64,000 bases of DNA from WHSW01 sp963851045 (GTDB lineage Bacteria; Actinomycetota; Thermoleophilia; Solirubrobacterales; 70-9). Numbering within the stretch: position 1 is the stretch's first letter; every line of letters starts with the position of its first letter. A program made the translations under genes and the position numbers. The DNA is taken from the NCBI GenBank assembly GCA_963851045.1, contig CAWKNC010000002.1, forward strand, positions 434,001 through 498,000, in the 5' to 3' direction. The notes below the pieces were generated by a model. The model was not told the DNA's origin. It saw only the letters and a list, made by a program, of their open reading frames with translations, and ran no database searches. This document shows positions 1 through 8,443 of this stretch, piece by piece.

Positions 1-263
1 CCGGAGATCAACAGCAACACCAAGAGCAACGGGATTCCGCGGAACGCGTCGATGTAGGCGATCGTCAACCAGCGAATCGGCGCGAGTGGCCGTCCCGGAA
101 GCTGGCGTAGGACCGCGAGGATGAGCCCCCAGAGCAGCGACAGGACACCCGCGACGATCGAGAGCTTGAGCGTCAGGCCGAAGCCGCGAAGGATCGACTC
201 GAAGTTGCCGTCGGCGAAGACCGTGCCGTCGAAGTCGAAGTAATAGTTGAGGAAGAAGTTCAT
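1..263 (-). CDS. Amino-acid ABC transporter permease (partial, N-terminal part)
   Basis: Inner-membrane subunit of an ABC importer for polar amino acids (HisM/GlnP type). The reading frame starts at the ATG whose complement is at 261-263 and runs off the window's left edge after about 87 residues. It opens with MNFFLNYYFDFDG, and a hydrophobic segment (LTLKLSIVAGVLSLLWGLIL) and the segment YIDAFRGIPLLLVLLL, typical of this permease family, can be read. It lies directly downstream of the substrate-binding lipoprotein gene on the same strand, about 70 bases away, so the two form one operon. Substrate identity cannot be read from this fragment. Confidence 0.85.
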   Translation of the reverse strand, partial: MNFFLNYYFDFDGTVFADGNFESILRGFGLTLKLSIVAGVLSLLWGLILAVLRQLPGRPLAPIRWLTIAYIDAFRGIPLLLVLLLIS

Positions 264-278
264 CGTGCCCGCAACGCA

Positions 279-305
279 CACGGGGCGCCCGAAAGGCGCC
301 CCGTG
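279..305 (-). promoter_or_regulatory. Intercistronic hairpin between binding protein and permease genes
   Basis: A perfect 11-bp stem (279-289 with 295-305) closes a 5-base loop (290-294). It lies between the stop of the binding-protein gene and the start of the permease gene. No T-run follows on the minus strand, so it looks less like a full terminator than like an mRNA-stabilising or attenuating element. Such elements commonly leave the binding protein more abundant than the membrane subunits; that role is inferred. Confidence 0.5.
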
Positions 306-332
306 CTAATGCTCACAACCGCTTGATCTCGC

Positions 333-1217
333 TCAGCTTGGGTTCTCCGTCGTCCCGCTGAGCACGGAGTCAGGAGCGTCGGCTGCCAGGTACTCCTCGT
401 AGAGGCCCTGGATCGTCCCGTCCTCCTTTAGCTCCGTGAGCGCCTCGTTGACCGCTTCGAGCAACTCCGGGTTCTCCTTGGAGATCGCGATTCCATAGAG
501 CTCGTTGGTGGGGATCTCCGTCGCAACCACAACCCCGCCCTGCTTCTCGACGGCATCGGCCGCGACGGGCTGGTCGATGATCGCCGCCGCCACCTGACCG
601 GTTGCCACCGCGGCGACTGCGTCCGGGCCCTCGGGGTATCCACGGACCTCGGAGGCATCGGTCTCGTCGTTGGCATATGCCTCACCGGTGGTCCCGTCCT
701 GGGCCCCGACGATCTCTCCCGCGAGATCCTCGACCGAGGTTATGTCCGAGCCCTCCTGCACGAGCAGGGCCTGCTGGGCCTCGTAGTAGGGGTCGGAGAA
801 GTTGACCGTCTTCTGGCGGCCGGGGGTGATTGTCGATGCGGCGAGCACGATGTCGAACTGATTGGCCGCGACGTCGCGGAAGATCGTGTCGAACGAGGTG
901 TCTTGGTATTTGACCTCGAGCCCGAGCTTTTCGCCGATCGCGTTGCCGAGATCGGGCTCGAAGCCGGTGAAGTCGGGATCATCTGGAGTCCCAATCTCAA
1001 ACGGTGGATACGGCGCATCGGTGCCGATCAGCAGAGTTCCCTCGGTAATCGTGGATAAGTCAGCGCCGCTCGCCTCGGTGGAGGTGTCGCCACCCGCGCT
1101 GGTGGTCTCGTCGTCGTCACCGCAGCCGGCGACCACGAACGCGAAGGTAAATAGCGCCACGAGCGCTCCGACAAAAATAAGCCTGGTCCTGCTAATCAAC
1201 TGTTTTCTCCCGATCAT
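333..1217 (-). CDS. Amino-acid ABC transporter substrate-binding lipoprotein
   Basis: Extracellular solute-binding protein (SBP_bac_3 family) that captures polar amino acids for the adjacent permease. From the chosen ATG at 1217 the protein has a basic N-terminus, a hydrophobic segment and a lipobox ending VVAGC, so it should be lipid-anchored outside the membrane. An acidic/Ser/Thr linker follows, then the ligand-binding fold with the family hallmark DAPYPPFEI and the segment GFEPDLGNAIGEKLGL. The frame is open further upstream to 1289, but that would run into the neighbouring methyltransferase gene (ending at 1240) and place extra residues before the signal peptide. GGAAAG-like purine-rich sequence precedes the 1217 start. 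Ligand specificity is not determined. Confidence 0.88.
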   Translation of the reverse strand: MIGRKQLISRTRLIFVGALVALFTFAFVVAGCGDDDETTSAGGDTSTEASGADLSTITEGTLLIGTDAPYPPFEIGTPDDPDFTGFEPDLGNAIGEKLGLEVKYQDTSFDTIFRDVAANQFDIVLAASTITPGRQKTVNFSDPYYEAQQALLVQEGSDITSVEDLAGEIVGAQDGTTGEAYANDETDASEVRGYPEGPDAVAAVATGQVAAAIIDQPVAADAVEKQGGVVVATEIPTNELYGIAISKENPELLEAVNEALTELKEDGTIQGLYEEYLAADAPDSVLSGTTENPS

Positions 1218-1239
1218 CGACTTTGTGCTTTCCGGCTCT

Positions 1240-1878
1240 TCAACTGTGACGCGCAACATACAGAGGCCACCGAGCGGTCGCGAATCCATGGTCAGGGTCG
1301 AGCTGAAACTCGAGCTCGTGCTCGCGCGACCAGATCGCCAGCGCCTCGGCTTCGCCGGGGCGTCCCGCGTCGTCGAGGAGGATGGTTGCGCCGGGCTTTA
1401 GGCGATCGCTGAGCGCGGGCACGGCCGGCTGGCGGCTGCGTCGCAAGGCCGGGTCGCCGGCCGGCGGGCCGTCGATCAGGAGCAGATCGATCTCCGCGGG
1501 AAGCCTGACCAACTCGGCTAGTGAGTACCAGCCGCCGGTCTCGCCGGCGAGCGGATGGCGTTCGAGCGGCGCGTCGATCACCTCGGCGCGGTCGAGCTTC
1601 TCCGCGGCAAGCTGGGCGCGCGTTCGCAGGGCCCAGGCGGCATCATGTTCGAGGCTGTGGACGCTTCCATCTTCGAGCTCGGCGAGACGCCGCGCCAAGA
1701 CGATCGTGCTGCGACCGGAGCCGCACTCAACGATCCTGCGCGCACCGGAGTCGACCGCCTGGAGGGCGCTTCGCAGCGGTGCGTCGTCGAGCGACCAGGC
1801 GTCGGTTGCGATCGGCGGGCCGGCGCCGAGCAGGCGAGCGAGAGTGTCGATCGGCGCATCGGCGGTCATGCTTCGCAT
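1240..1878 (-). CDS. Class I SAM-dependent methyltransferase-like protein
   Basis: A Rossmann-fold protein of about 212 residues resembling small O-methyltransferases. The SAM-binding motif I reads IVECGSGRST. A later acidic strand reads IDLLLIDGPPAG, and GATILLDDAGR precedes the last strand, all in the expected order. Candidate starts are the ATG at 1878 (MRSMTADAP) or a second ATG at 1869; the frame extends upstream to 2010 but would then overlap the divergent esterase gene. It ends 22 bases before the ABC binding-protein start on the same strand, so co-transcription is possible. The methyl acceptor is unknown. Confidence 0.7.
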   Translation of the reverse strand: MRSMTADAPIDTLARLLGAGPPIATDAWSLDDAPLRSALQAVDSGARRIVECGSGRSTIVLARRLAELEDGSVHSLEHDAAWALRTRAQLAAEKLDRAEVIDAPLERHPLAGETGGWYSLAELVRLPAEIDLLLIDGPPAGDPALRRSRQPAVPALSDRLKPGATILLDDAGRPGEAEALAIWSREHELEFQLDPDHGFATARWPLYVARHS

Positions 1879-1893
1879 GGGTTTGCGTGGATC

Positions 1894-2574
1894 ATGAAGA
1901 AGTGGTTGCTGGCGGCCTGGCTCGTTGTGCTGGTCGGTTCGAACGCGGAGTTGGCGTCGGCGCGGGAGCCCGCCATGGCGAAGCAGCATCCGGTGGCGAT
2001 GCTCCTGCATGGGGGCGGCTTTCTGTTCGAGGGAGAGGACAGGATGGCCGTCGCCAGCGAGCTCGCGGGCGAGTTGGGCTTCGAGGTCTCATATGTCGAC
2101 TATCCCCTGTTCGATCTGCCAGGGGCGATCGCGACCGCCGAGCGCCACGCGCGCGCTCTCGGCCGAGGCGGTCGAACGGTCCTGGCGTTTGGCGAGTCGG
2201 CCGGGGGCACGCTCGCAGCTCTGCTGGCGCAGCGGGGGTTGGTGGACGCGGCGGCGACCTACTCCCCTGTTGCGGACATGCGCGCGTTTCCGGCGCACAC
2301 CGAGGACGCCGAGCAGTACATGGAATTCATCCAGGCCGATCGCCGGGATCTGCGCCGGGCGTCGCCTGCGCTGTTCACGAGCTCGGCGCCGATCCTCGCT
2401 CTGCGCGCGGCCGGCGACCGCGGCTTCGTGGCGCGGGGGATGCGCCGGTGGGCTCGTCGCGATCACGCGGTCGAGCTCGTTCGCGTTCCCGGCAGGCACT
2501 CGGGCGCACGCCAGCCAGCCTTCTACGCACGCAACGCAACCCTCGCGCTGCGATGGCTGCAACAGCAGTCCTGA
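1894..2574 (+). CDS. Secreted alpha/beta-hydrolase, esterase-like
   Basis: A 226-residue protein with an N-terminal signal peptide (MKKWLLAAWLVVLVG, likely cleaved near ELASA). The fold marks of the hormone-sensitive-lipase/carboxylesterase group are readable: the oxyanion-hole motif HGGGF, the nucleophile elbow GESAGG, and a late histidine in GRHSG. This suggests an ester hydrolase acting outside the cytoplasm; its substrate is unknown. The gene is divergent from the methyltransferase, with starts only about 15-25 bases apart. The frame is open far upstream, but the start at 1894 is the one that yields a signal peptide. Confidence 0.72.
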   Translation: MKKWLLAAWLVVLVGSNAELASAREPAMAKQHPVAMLLHGGGFLFEGEDRMAVASELAGELGFEVSYVDYPLFDLPGAIATAERHARALGRGGRTVLAFGESAGGTLAALLAQRGLVDAAATYSPVADMRAFPAHTEDAEQYMEFIQADRRDLRRASPALFTSSAPILALRAAGDRGFVARGMRRWARRDHAVELVRVPGRHSGARQPAFYARNATLALRWLQQQS

Positions 2575-2603
2575 CCAGCCGCTGTCAGCGCGTGGAACCT
2601 CAC

Positions 2604-2609
2604 TATACT
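2604..2609 (+). promoter_or_regulatory. -10-like hexamer TATACT before the cysM-like gene
   Basis: TATACT ends 10 bases before the ATG of the cysteine synthase gene and no ribosome-binding site lies between. This fits a leaderless or near-leaderless transcript, a pattern seen at many transcription-unit starts in this window. No convincing -35 hexamer is visible. Confidence 0.4.
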
Positions 2610-2619
2610 TTCTAAAGCG

Positions 2620-3585
2620 ATGCTCGAGCCGACGCTCAATCGCCCCTGCGGCGGCCGCTATGGCAACGTAATCGAAGCGGTTGGCAATACGCCGCTGGTG
2701 GAGTTGCCGCGCCTTTCCCCGAAGCCCGGGGTGAGGATTTTCGCCAAGCTCGAGGGGCGCAATCCGACCGGCTCGGTCAAGGACCGGGTCGCGAAGGCGA
2801 TGGTCGAGGCCGCCGAGGCCGAGGGTGCGATCGAACCCGGCCAGACGGTGCTCGAGCCGACCTCAGGCAACACGGGCATCGCGCTGGCGATGATCTGTCA
2901 GCGCAAGGGCTATCCGTTCAAGGCCGTGATGCCCGACAACGTCACCGGGGAGCGCTCACAGCTCCTGCGGATGTTCGGGGCGGAGATTCTTTACTCCGAG
3001 GGCGCAAAGGGATCCAACGGCGCCGTAGAACTCGCGCTTGAGACCGCCAGCTCGGACGCCTCGTACTACATGCCCTACCAGTACGGCAACGAGGCAAATC
3101 CGGGCGCTCACTACAACGGGACCGCGGTCGAGATCCTTGACGAGCTCGACTCGGTCGCGGCGTTCGTGGCCGGCCTTGGAACCGGTGGCACGCTGATGGG
3201 TAATGGGCGGCGTCTCAAGGAGGCCGATCCAGAGACGAAGATCGTCGCCGCCGAGCCGAAGCAGGGGGAGGACGTCTCTGGTCTGCGCTCGCTTGATGAT
3301 GGCTTCATCCCGCCGATCATCGATCTGTCGGTCCTCGATCGGAAGATCATGGTCTCCAATCGCGACGCGATCGTCTGGACGCAGCGGTTGTTGCACGAGG
3401 AGGGCGTGTTCGCAGGGGTCTCCGCCGGCGCGGTCGCCGCGATCTGCGTGCGCGTCGCCTCTGAGCTGGATGAGGGCAACGTCGTCTTCCTCGTGCCCGA
3501 CGACGGATGGAAGTACCTCTCGACCGGCGTCTACACCACGCCGGTCGACGAGCTCGAGGGCATCGACTCCACCATCTGGTGGTAG
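2620..3585 (+). CDS. cysM: Cysteine synthase, CysM-like (PLP-dependent)
   Basis: Makes L-cysteine by beta-replacement on O-acetyl- or O-phosphoserine. At 321 residues it has the usual length. PLP-enzyme marks are clear: GNTPLVEL near residue 22, the PLP-binding lysine in NPTGSVKDR, the substrate loop EPTSGNTGIALA, and GLGTGGTLMG. The C-terminal part (EEGVFAGVSAGAV, then DDGWKYLSTGVY and a terminal IWW) resembles mycobacterial CysM, which uses O-phosphoserine and the thiocarboxylated carrier CysO, more than CysK. A Mec-type JAMM protease gene, the partner in that pathway, lies at 21957 in this window; no CysO gene was seen. Substrate preference is therefore an inference. Confidence 0.85.
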   Translation: MLEPTLNRPCGGRYGNVIEAVGNTPLVELPRLSPKPGVRIFAKLEGRNPTGSVKDRVAKAMVEAAEAEGAIEPGQTVLEPTSGNTGIALAMICQRKGYPFKAVMPDNVTGERSQLLRMFGAEILYSEGAKGSNGAVELALETASSDASYYMPYQYGNEANPGAHYNGTAVEILDELDSVAAFVAGLGTGGTLMGNGRRLKEADPETKIVAAEPKQGEDVSGLRSLDDGFIPPIIDLSVLDRKIMVSNRDAIVWTQRLLHEEGVFAGVSAGAVAAICVRVASELDEGNVVFLVPDDGWKYLSTGVYTTPVDELEGIDSTIWW

Positions 3586-3635
3586 TCGGCCGCGGCTAGC
3601 TCGGGCTGCTCTGGCTCGCTCTACTATCCCGGCCG

Positions 3636-3839
3636 ATGGCGCCGGACAAGGCCGAGCTCGAACTTCAGCGCGAACAGTTTCACCGGGAGCTGATGCGCAA
3701 GTCGATGCGGATCGCTGAGCTCGAGCTCGAGCTGGAGGCGACGACGCGGCGATTCGAGGAATCGATGAGCTGGCGGCTGATGAAGCCGGTGCGCGTCACA
3801 TATCACCTGGCCAAGGGGCTGCGGCCGGGCGGCTCATGA
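3636..3839 (+). CDS. Small coiled-coil protein at the head of a glycosyltransferase operon
   Basis: A 67-residue, heptad-rich helix (residues about 5-45, rich in E, L, R) that ends in SMSWRLMKPVR. A coiled coil followed by S-W-R-L-x-x-P is commonly found fused to polysaccharide glycosyltransferases, so this looks like a detached accessory segment of the next protein. Its stop overlaps the next start as ATGA at 3836-3839, implying coupled translation. A TACTAT hexamer ends 8 bases before the ATG, consistent with a leaderless transcript. Function is inferred from neighbours only. Confidence 0.65.
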   Translation: MAPDKAELELQREQFHRELMRKSMRIAELELELEATTRRFEESMSWRLMKPVRVTYHLAKGLRPGGS

Positions 3840-5455
3840 TCGGGCCGGTCGCTCGCGGGCGGCTCGGCTCTTGGACCTCGCGCCGTTCACGCCCGCACGC
3901 CGAGCGACTTCACGCGTTGCCGACGCGACCGCTGATCTCGGTCGTGATGCCCGCGTATGAGACCGAGCCGCACTACCTCAAGGCAGCAATCGACTCGGTC
4001 CGCTCGCAGACCTATCCGGACTGGGAGCTGTGCATCGCCGATGACGGTTCCAGGCGGCGCCAGGTTCCGCGCCTGATCGCGGCGGCGGGCCGCGCCGACG
4101 ACCGGATCAAGTCCGTGCGGCTGGAGCACAACGCCGGGATCGCCGGTGCGTCGAACGCCGCACTCGCACTGACCAGTGGCGAGTTCGTCGCCTTCCTCGA
4201 CCACGACGACGTCCTCACTGACGACGCATTGCTGTGCGCTGCGGAGGCGCTGACCGCCGACTCTGAACTCGACATCGTCTACACCGACTCCAACAAGCTC
4301 GACCTTTACGAGCGCATCGTCGACCCCTTCTACAAGCCCGACTGGGCGCCGATTTACGCCCTTGGCGCCATGTACGTCGGCCACCTGCTCGTCGTCCGGC
4401 GAGCGCTGGTAGACGAGATCAGCGGCTTCGACGCCAGCTTCGACAAGATTCAGGACTTCGAGCTGATGATGCGCCTGTCTGAGCGGACTGAGCGCATTCG
4501 TCACCTGCCGCTGATCCTCTACCGCTGGCGCGCGATCCCGGGCAGCATTGCCGCCGGGGCCGAGGAGAAATCCGGCGTACCCGAGCTTCAGGCGGCTGCC
4601 GTAACCGCCCATCTCGAGCGCACCGGCACCGAGGCGATCGCGGTGCCCCATCCGTGGATCCCGCACCGAGCGCGGCTGGCGCCGAAGCCGGGCTGCGAGC
4701 CCGATCCGAGCGCGGTGACCGCGGTGATCAGCTGGCGCGGGGATTCGGCGCGCCGTGAGCGGCTGATGGCTGCGCTCCGGCGGGCAGGAGTCGGTTCGGA
4801 GCAGACTGTGGTCGTTGATCCGGAAGCCCGCTTCAGCCGCGCCCGCAGCGCCAACCTCGGCGCCCAGCAGGCCCGAGGCCAGGCGCTTCTGTTCTGCTCC
4901 GATGCAGTCGAACCCCTCAACGACGATTGGCTTGAGCAGCTGCTCCTGCACATGCGCCTTCGCGACGTGGCAGCGGCCGGGCCGATGCTGATCAGACCCG
5001 ATCACCGGGTCGCGGCGGCGGGCTACGCGGTCGGTCTCGGCGAGCCCGTGATGCCGATGCTTGCCGGCCTCAACGCAAACGAGGATGGCTACTACGGCTC
5101 GCTCTCATGCTCGCGTGATGTGTCGGCGTTGTCCGGCGATTGCCTGCTGGTCGAGGCGGAGGCGTTCGCGGCCGTCGGTGGCTTCGACCAAGCGTTTGCG
5201 ACCGGCTTCGAGGACTTCGACCTGTGCATGCGCCTTCGCGCTGCCGGGCATCGACTTGCCTACGTCGCCGGCGCCCAGATCGTTGATCACGAGGCCCCAG
5301 CGGCGCGCCGGGAGGCCCTTGACATCGTCGACCGCGCCCTCTTCGTCGACCGCTGGTATCCGGAGCTCGAGGCCGGCGACCCCTACTACAGCCCCGGCTT
5401 CGACCGGACCTCGGCATCATTCGCTCCCGCCGATCCGATGGCCGTCGCGGCATGA
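3836..5455 (+). CDS. Double-domain family 2 glycosyltransferase
   Basis: A 539-residue cytoplasmic enzyme with two GT-A-type domains. The first (about residues 35-270) begins LISVVMPAYETE and has the metal/nucleotide motif FLDHDDVL and the acceptor-side segment KIQDFELMMRL. The second (about 290-520) is more divergent at its start but keeps GFEDFDLCMRLRAAGH, the hallmark of the rhamnosyl/galactosyltransferase-like GT2 group. It should add sugars to a growing surface polysaccharide; donor and linkage cannot be read. It is coupled by 4-base overlaps to the coiled-coil gene upstream and the GT4 gene downstream. Confidence 0.83.
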   Translation: MIGPVARGRLGSWTSRRSRPHAERLHALPTRPLISVVMPAYETEPHYLKAAIDSVRSQTYPDWELCIADDGSRRRQVPRLIAAAGRADDRIKSVRLEHNAGIAGASNAALALTSGEFVAFLDHDDVLTDDALLCAAEALTADSELDIVYTDSNKLDLYERIVDPFYKPDWAPIYALGAMYVGHLLVVRRALVDEISGFDASFDKIQDFELMMRLSERTERIRHLPLILYRWRAIPGSIAAGAEEKSGVPELQAAAVTAHLERTGTEAIAVPHPWIPHRARLAPKPGCEPDPSAVTAVISWRGDSARRERLMAALRRAGVGSEQTVVVDPEARFSRARSANLGAQQARGQALLFCSDAVEPLNDDWLEQLLLHMRLRDVAAAGPMLIRPDHRVAAAGYAVGLGEPVMPMLAGLNANEDGYYGSLSCSRDVSALSGDCLLVEAEAFAAVGGFDQAFATGFEDFDLCMRLRAAGHRLAYVAGAQIVDHEAPAARREALDIVDRALFVDRWYPELEAGDPYYSPGFDRTSASFAPADPMAVAA

Positions 5456-6690
5456 CCACGGCCATGAGCTCCGCGCCGGAGCCCGCCCGGATCGTCTTCG
5501 TCTACTTCGGACCGTTCACGGTCAACAGCGCCATCCAGGCCTTTCATTTCGGCAACGAGTTGACCGGGATCGGCTGGGATGTCACCCTCGCCGGCGTCGG
5601 CGATCCCAGGACGATTCGCAAGGTGGGTGACGCGCGCTTTGCGACCATCACTCACCACGAGCTGCCCGCGCTCACCGAGCGTTGGCGGCGCGACCCGCAG
5701 CCGTCGATCGTTTTTGCCTGGACGCCGCGCGAGATCGTTCGGCGCGCGACCGAGTCGATGGTGCGCCCGCTCGGGCTTCCGTACACCGTGCACCTCGAGG
5801 ACAACGAGGAGTACCTGTTGTCGACCAAGGTCGGGATGACGATGTCTGAGATGCGACGGCTGACGATGGCCGAGCAAGATCACCTCGCCCCGCCGGATCA
5901 GATTCACCCGACGCACTCGCAGAATTTCCTCAGTGGCGCCGATGGAGTCACGGTGATCACCGAGGAGCTGAACGAGTTCAATCGGAACCACCGCCCGCAT
6001 CACGTCGCCCGACCGGGGATCGATACCGAGCGCTTTCGACCTGACCTCGAGCCGCCGCTGTCACGTGCCGCCATGGGGATCGCCGAGGACGAGTTCGTGC
6101 TCGTCTACCACGGCACCGTCCATTTCGCCAACCAGCACGAGATGCTGAGCCTGTATCTGGCGATCAAGCTGCTCGAGCGGGCTGGCCGCCGAGTTCGCCT
6201 CGTTCGTCTCGGCGAGACCGAGCTCGGTGGCGTTGATCCGCTCGCATTCGGTGCGCTTCGAGACGGTGTGATCGAACTCGGCGCCGTCGAATGGCGTGAG
6301 ATCCCTCGCTACCTGGCCCTCGCCGATGCGTACGTGCAACCAGGGGCAACGAACGACTTCAACCGCTATCGCCTGCCGTCGAAGCTGCCCGAGTTCCTGG
6401 CGATGGGGCGGCCGGTGATCTTGCCGAACTGCAACATCGGCCACGATCTCGTACACGGCGAGAACGCACTGCTGCTCGAGGATGGAACCGCACTCGAGAT
6501 CGTCGCGATGATCGAGCGCCTTCTGGATGATCGCGGGCTTCGAGAGCGGCTGGCGGCCGGCTCGCGCCGCTTTGCTCTCGATCACCTGAGTTGGCAGGAT
6601 AACTCCGTGTCCCTGGCCCGATTCCTCCGCGACCTGATCGACGCGCGGGCCACGAGCGGCACTGACTCGCCGGTTCGGCGGGCCGCCTGA
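5452..6690 (+). CDS. GT4-like glycosyltransferase
   Basis: A 412-residue GT-B fold enzyme. The N-terminal domain starts ARIVFVYFGPFTVNSA. The C-terminal domain carries FVLVYHGTVHFANQHEML, and then a nucleotide-sugar-side region with KLPEFLAMGRPVILPN. The family's catalytic E-x7-E is not as clean as usual; KLPEFLAMGRP takes its place. The gene overlaps the previous one by 4 bases (ATGA) and the next by 1 base (TGATG), so three or four proteins are made from one message. Role in surface glycan assembly is inferred from context. Confidence 0.78.
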   Translation: MTTAMSSAPEPARIVFVYFGPFTVNSAIQAFHFGNELTGIGWDVTLAGVGDPRTIRKVGDARFATITHHELPALTERWRRDPQPSIVFAWTPREIVRRATESMVRPLGLPYTVHLEDNEEYLLSTKVGMTMSEMRRLTMAEQDHLAPPDQIHPTHSQNFLSGADGVTVITEELNEFNRNHRPHHVARPGIDTERFRPDLEPPLSRAAMGIAEDEFVLVYHGTVHFANQHEMLSLYLAIKLLERAGRRVRLVRLGETELGGVDPLAFGALRDGVIELGAVEWREIPRYLALADAYVQPGATNDFNRYRLPSKLPEFLAMGRPVILPNCNIGHDLVHGENALLLEDGTALEIVAMIERLLDDRGLRERLAAGSRRFALDHLSWQDNSVSLARFLRDLIDARATSGTDSPVRRAA

Positions 6691-7589
6691 TGCGCCACTC
6701 GCGCGCCGCCAACACGTTTCGTCGCGGCCGCGCCGCCGCGCGGCGACGGATCAAGCGTCGGCTCGAATCGAGCGCTCCAGGCTCCGAACACGCGGGTGAT
6801 GGATCGGGGCTCGCCTTGAACGGCTCGGAGTCGCTCGTTCCTCACGAGGAGGTTTGGCCGCTGCGCGAGCTGTTCGCCGACCGCCGTCCGAGCGATGGTC
6901 TCACCTACGCGACCGCCGCTGACCTCGCCGAGTTCGCCGACGCGATGGCAAAGCTGATCGCGGCGAGCCCGCCTCCGCTCGGGATCCAGCGCGGCTGGGC
7001 GATCAAGGCGCTGCTCGGCGCCGTTCCCGAGGGCTCGGCGATCCTCGAGGTCGCCGGCTCCGGTCCGCTTGCGGCCGGCGTGCTCGCTCGACTTGGCTAC
7101 CGAGTCACGGTTCTTGACCCCTTCGATGGCACGGCCAGCGAACCGCACCGCTTCTCGGCGGTGACCCGCGACTACTCAGCCCTCGACTTCATCCGCGACC
7201 GCTTTCCGACTACCAGGCCACTGCCGCAGTCCTACGCCGCCGTTTACTCGACCGGACTGCTCGATCGCCTCGAGCCAGAGCGGGCGAGTGCCGCCGTCGA
7301 GGCTGCGATGGCCGCGCTTGAACCCCAAGGTGTCATCGCCTTCGCCTTCGCGCACGTGATTGCTGGGTGGGGCACCGAGGAGGCCGAGGCCAGGCTCGCG
7401 CGGATCACCCATGCCGCAGGGCTCGATGAGACTGACGTGGACGCGGCGCTCGCGCCGATTGCCGAAGACCCGGAGACGTATCTGGTCTCGGCCGAGGCGC
7501 ACGACAGCTGGCGCGGCTCGGTCCCGTACGCGAGCTATCCGATGCGTCGGATCGCGTCGCTCAACTTGGTGGTGCGCCCCCGGCCCTAG
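6690..7589 (+). CDS. Putative SAM-dependent methyltransferase of the glycan operon
   Basis: A 299-residue protein with a very basic N-terminus (about 30 residues, many Arg), then a Rossmann-like core. A motif-I-like segment reads AILEVAGSGPLAAGV, followed by VTVLDPFDG and later YAAVYSTGLLDRLEPE, in the arrangement of class I methyltransferases. It is the last gene of the operon starting at 3636 and converges on the ABC-exporter genes. It could methylate a sugar; the acceptor is unknown and the core motifs are weaker than in typical family members. Confidence 0.6.
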   Translation: MRHSRAANTFRRGRAAARRRIKRRLESSAPGSEHAGDGSGLALNGSESLVPHEEVWPLRELFADRRPSDGLTYATAADLAEFADAMAKLIAASPPPLGIQRGWAIKALLGAVPEGSAILEVAGSGPLAAGVLARLGYRVTVLDPFDGTASEPHRFSAVTRDYSALDFIRDRFPTTRPLPQSYAAVYSTGLLDRLEPERASAAVEAAMAALEPQGVIAFAFAHVIAGWGTEEAEARLARITHAAGLDETDVDAALAPIAEDPETYLVSAEAHDSWRGSVPYASYPMRRIASLNLVVRPRP

Positions 7590-8443
7590 AGCTTTTCGGC
7601 GATCCGCGGCGCCTCGCGGTTGAAGATGCGCCAGCCGAGAAAGCAGGCCGTGATGAAGATCAGCGTTGCCGGGATCAGTCGCTCGACGCCACCGGCGGCC
7701 TCGACCGGCCCGGGAGCGGTTGGGTCGATGATCCAGACGCGAGCCTGCTCGAGAATGACGGCGATTGGGTTTGCCATCAGCGCCGCGCGAAACCCCTCGG
7801 TCGTCGGGATGTCGATTGGGTAAAGGACGGGACTGCCGTAGAAGAGAACGCTCGCCGCCACCGTCCAGATAATCAGTGTGTCGCGGAACTTCACGTAAAG
7901 GGCGGAGAGCAGCATCGCGACGGCGGCAGTGAGGATCGTGAGCGGCAACAGGATCACCGGCAGCAGCGCCCAGGTCCACATCGGGTCGACGCCGTAGACG
8001 AGCAGGAAGGCGAAGACGGCGATCAGGTTGAGGCCGAGGTTCATCAGGCCGGTGAGCACGACCGAGAGCGGGATCACGAGACGGGGGAACTGCGTCTTTC
8101 GCACGATCCCCTCCTGCGCTACGACCGAGGTCACGCCGGTCGTGGTCGACTCCTGGAAGAAGCTGAAGACGACGATGTTGAACAGCAGCAGAACCGGATA
8201 GTTGGGCACCGTGCTGCCGAGGCGGAAGATCTTCGTGAAGACGAAGAGGAGGACGGCGAACAGCAACAACGGGCGCAGCAGCGACCAGACGTAACCGAGG
8301 ACGGTCCCGAAATAAGTTCGCTTGAACTCGGTCAGCGCCATCAGCCAGAGAAGTTCGAAGAAGCGCTTCGCGCCGCCACCCAGCGCCGCGGGCCCGGGCA
8401 CCTCGCGCAGCTCGATCGGATCGATGCTCGCGCCGGCGCTCAT
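7586..8443 (-). CDS. wzm: Polysaccharide ABC exporter, membrane subunit (Wzm-like)
   Basis: ABC-2-type permease that, with the ATPase encoded just upstream, moves a finished lipid-linked glycan across the membrane. From the ATG at 8443 it is about 285 residues, normal for the family. It has the N-terminal amphipathic segment LLWLMALTEFKRTYFGTVLG, about six hydrophobic segments, and YVKFRDTLIIWTVAASVLFY typical of Wzm/TagG proteins. The start overlaps the ATPase stop by 4 bases (ATGA), which decides it over the longer open frame reaching 8578. Its end overlaps the convergent methyltransferase gene by 4 bases. Confidence 0.87.
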   Translation of the reverse strand: MSAGASIDPIELREVPGPAALGGGAKRFFELLWLMALTEFKRTYFGTVLGYVWSLLRPLLLFAVLLFVFTKIFRLGSTVPNYPVLLLFNIVVFSFFQESTTTGVTSVVAQEGIVRKTQFPRLVIPLSVVLTGLMNLGLNLIAVFAFLLVYGVDPMWTWALLPVILLPLTILTAAVAMLLSALYVKFRDTLIIWTVAASVLFYGSPVLYPIDIPTTEGFRAALMANPIAVILEQARVWIIDPTAPGPVEAAGGVERLIPATLIFITACFLGWRIFNREAPRIAEKL

